This document shows, piece by piece, positions 35,418 through 37,080 of a DNA stretch of 37,080 nucleotides (position 1 is the stretch's first letter; the number at the start of each line of letters is the position of its first letter). Made by a program: the position numbers and the translations under genes. This stretch comes from Gemmataceae bacterium (GTDB taxonomy: Bacteria; Planctomycetota; Planctomycetia; Gemmatales; Gemmataceae). The stretch spans positions 1-37,080 of the forward strand of contig JAOAAA010000023.1 of assembly GCA_026419115.1 (NCBI GenBank), given 5' to 3'. The notes under the pieces are model-generated. The model was not told where the DNA came from. It did not search any database and was given only the letters and a program-made list of their open reading frames with translations.

Positions 35418-37080
35418 TTATTTCACTTCGGATTCCGAAGTCGTGGCCGCCAATTCCGCAGGGGGTTCTTTCTTGACCACATGGAAGGCCAACCGACGAT
35501 CGTCACCGGTCCCTTCAACATCGACTCGAATCAGCTCGGCGTTGTTGTAGGTGCCACGGATCAGGTCTTCGGCCATGGGGTCTTCCAAATAGGTCTCAAC
35601 CGCTCGGCGTAAGGGGCGAGCACCATATTCGGTATTGGTCCCTTTTTCGATCAAGAAGTCCTTAGCAGCATCGGTGAGTTCGAGTTGCAGGTTCTTCTCT
35701 TTCAAGCGATTCGCAACCTTGGAAATCTCGATTCCCACAATGTGTTTGAGGTCTTCTTTGCCCAAGCTGCGGAAGACAATCACATCGTTCAAACGGTTCA
35801 GGAATTCGGGTCGGAAGACCTTTTCCATTTGCCCTTTCAAACGACGTTTCATTTCTTCGTAGCTGGTTTCGGCATCTTGATTCTTCTTCCCTTTTTTGAA
35901 GACGTTGTTCATATCATCGGCGGCAATCACACTTTCTGCACCGATGTTCGTGGTCATAATGATGATCGTGTTCTTGAAGTCGATGGTGCGCCCAAAGCTA
36001 TCGGTGAGGCGTCCTTCTTCCATAATCTGGAGCAAGGAGTTCCACACATCGGGATGGGCTTTTTCGATCTCGTCGAGAAGAACGACCGAGTAGGGTCGGC
36101 GTCGAATCTTCTCGGTAAGTTGCCCGCCTTCTTCGTAACCGACGTAGCCGGGAGGTGCCCCCCACAAGCGAGCGACGTTGTGTTTCTCCTGATATTCGGA
36201 CATATCCAAGGAGATCAGGGCGTCCTCGGAGCCGAACAGGATAAAGGCCAGCCGTTTCGCCAGCAAGGTTTTACCAACCCCAGTGGGGCCGGCAAAGATG
36301 AACGATCCGGTCGGACGTTTCGCATCTTTCAAACCGGCCCGAGATTTACGGATGGCCTTCGAGAGAGCCACGATCGCTTCATGCTGGCTGACGACCACCT
36401 GATGGAGTTCGTTTTCCAGTTCGAGCAATTTCTTGGTTTCGTCGTCGCCGAGACGTTTGAGCGGAACACCTGTCATCTTGGAGACGACTTCGGCGATTAC
36501 CTCTTCATCGACTTTGCCATCTTGCTCCTTGGACTTTTCACGCCATTCTTTGAGCGTGTTTTCTTTCTTCTTCTTGAGCTTGTCAGCCTGATCCCGCAGG
36601 GCAGCTGCCTTTTCAAAGTCCTGTTCGACGACAGCGTTTTCTTTCTCTTGATTGATCTTTTCGATCTGCTCGTCGATCTCTTTGAGGTTCGGTGGCCGAG
36701 TCATCGCTTTCAGGCGAACGCGAGCGCCCGCTTCATCAATCACGTCAATCGCCTTATCGGGCAAGCAGCGATCGGAGATATAACGTTCCGAAAGTTCGAC
36801 AGCGGCTTTCAAAGCCCCATCGGTAATTTCCACGCGATGATGGGTTTCGTAGCGGTCCCTGAGACCTTTGAGAATTTCAATGGCCTCGGCTTGATTGGGG
36901 GGATTCACGATGATCGATTGGAAGCGTCGGGCAAGGGCCGCATCCTTTTCGATGTATTTACGGTACTCATCCAACGTGGTGGCGCCGATGCACTGAATTT
37001 CCCCACGAGAAAGGGCCGGTTTGAGCACGTTAGAAGCGTCGATAGCTCCTTCGGCTCCGCCTGCCCCGACGAGGGTATGC
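35418..37080 (-). CDS. clpC: ClpC ATPase, 3' part (runs off the window)
   Basis: The coding region continues past the right edge, where the frame is still open with [17 protein letters not shown], part of the first AAA+ module just after its Walker B. It includes the end of that module, the UVR/middle linker ([13 protein letters not shown] ... [13 protein letters not shown]) and the second AAA+ module with Walker A GPTGVGKT, Walker [14 protein letters not shown], sensor region and C-terminal D2-small domain ([16 protein letters not shown]). ClpC unfolds proteins and feeds the ClpP protease or acts as a disaggregase. The tail (about the last 30 residues) is acidic and unlike other ClpC ends. 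A bidirectional terminator follows the gene. Confidence 0.95.
   Translation of the reverse strand, partial: HTLVGAGGAEGAIDASNVLKPALSRGEIQCIGATTLDEYRKYIEKDAALARRFQSIIVNPPNQAEAIEILKGLRDRYETHHRVEITDGALKAAVELSERYISDRCLPDKAIDVIDEAGARVRLKAMTRPPNLKEIDEQIEKINQEKENAVVEQDFEKAAALRDQADKLKKKKENTLKEWREKSKEQDGKVDEEVIAEVVSKMTGVPLKRLGDDETKKLLELENELHQVVVSQHEAIVALSKAIRKSRAGLKDAKRPTGSFIFAGPTGVGKTLLAKRLAFILFGSEDALISLDMSEYQEKHNVARLWGAPPGYVGYEEGGQLTEKIRRRPYSVVLLDEIEKAHPDVWNSLLQIMEEGRLTDSFGRTIDFKNTIIIMTTNIGAESVIAADDMNNVFKKGKKNQDAETSYEEMKRRLKGQMEKVFRPEFLNRLNDVIVFRSLGKEDLKHIVGIEISKVANRLKEKNLQLELTDAAKDFLIEKGTNTEYGARPLRRAVETYLEDPMAEDLIRGTYNNAELIRVDVEGTGDDRRLAFHVVKKEPPAELAATTSESEVK

Overview
The window looks like chromosomal DNA from a planctomycete, most likely in or near the Gemmataceae. 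This is an inference from gene content: a DUF1559 protein with a type IV pilin-like N-terminus, a Wza-type export lipoprotein next to small secreted Gly-rich and Pro-rich proteins, a TolB-like propeller protein with a C-terminal CxxCH, a very large VWA-containing secreted protein, and many TPR or HEAT proteins with signal peptides. I see no phage, insertion sequence, CRISPR array, rRNA or replication origin.

Layout. Positions 1-400 hold tRNA-Gly(CCC) on the minus strand. 394-3140 (+) encodes a zinc-ribbon/CBS protein, an ornithine cyclodeaminase-family enzyme and a tagaturonate reductase-like enzyme. 3360-6095 (+) is a probable envelope cluster: export lipoprotein, Gly-rich secreted protein, Pro-rich secreted protein. 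6136-8073 (-) is the propeller/CxxCH protein. 8398-8750 (-) holds tRNA-Pro(CGG) with a good promoter, preceded by a structured candidate small RNA that ends in an intrinsic terminator. 8958-11831 (+) is a GAF-PAS3 hybrid histidine kinase with AT-richer codon use than its neighbours. 11995-14902 (-) holds a chorismate-lyase-fold protein, a HEAT protein and a membrane-anchored GTPase. 15144-16732 (+) holds a redoxin and cysteine synthase. 16830-19886 (-) holds a small secreted protein, an orphan sensor kinase and a coiled-coil protein.

20232-24709 (+) is one very large gene (about 1,490 codons) for a secreted VWA/STN-like/TPR/DUF2135-like protein, broken by a -1 frame change near 20,756. Next come a baeRF3-type protein (-), a TPR protein with an HExxH metallopeptidase domain (-), a Cys-rich mini-lipoprotein (+), an HpcH/HpaI aldolase (+), a decayed ORF, a DUF1559 protein (-), a transglutaminase-like protein (-), a small membrane protein (+), and the 3' part of clpC (-), which runs off the right edge.

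No single multigene system dominates. Much of the window serves the cell envelope and secretion: export lipoprotein, VWA giant, DUF1559 pseudopilin, transglutaminase-like protein, MA-type peptidase. The rest is metabolism (cysK, sugar-acid enzymes), signalling (two kinases without adjacent regulators) and proteostasis (ClpC). Two sequence-level patterns stand out. G or C runs of 9-11 bases recur, mostly inside intact reading frames. Short tandem duplications sit at or across gene 3' ends. Both suggest slippage-driven change in this genome or at least assembly-sensitive sites.
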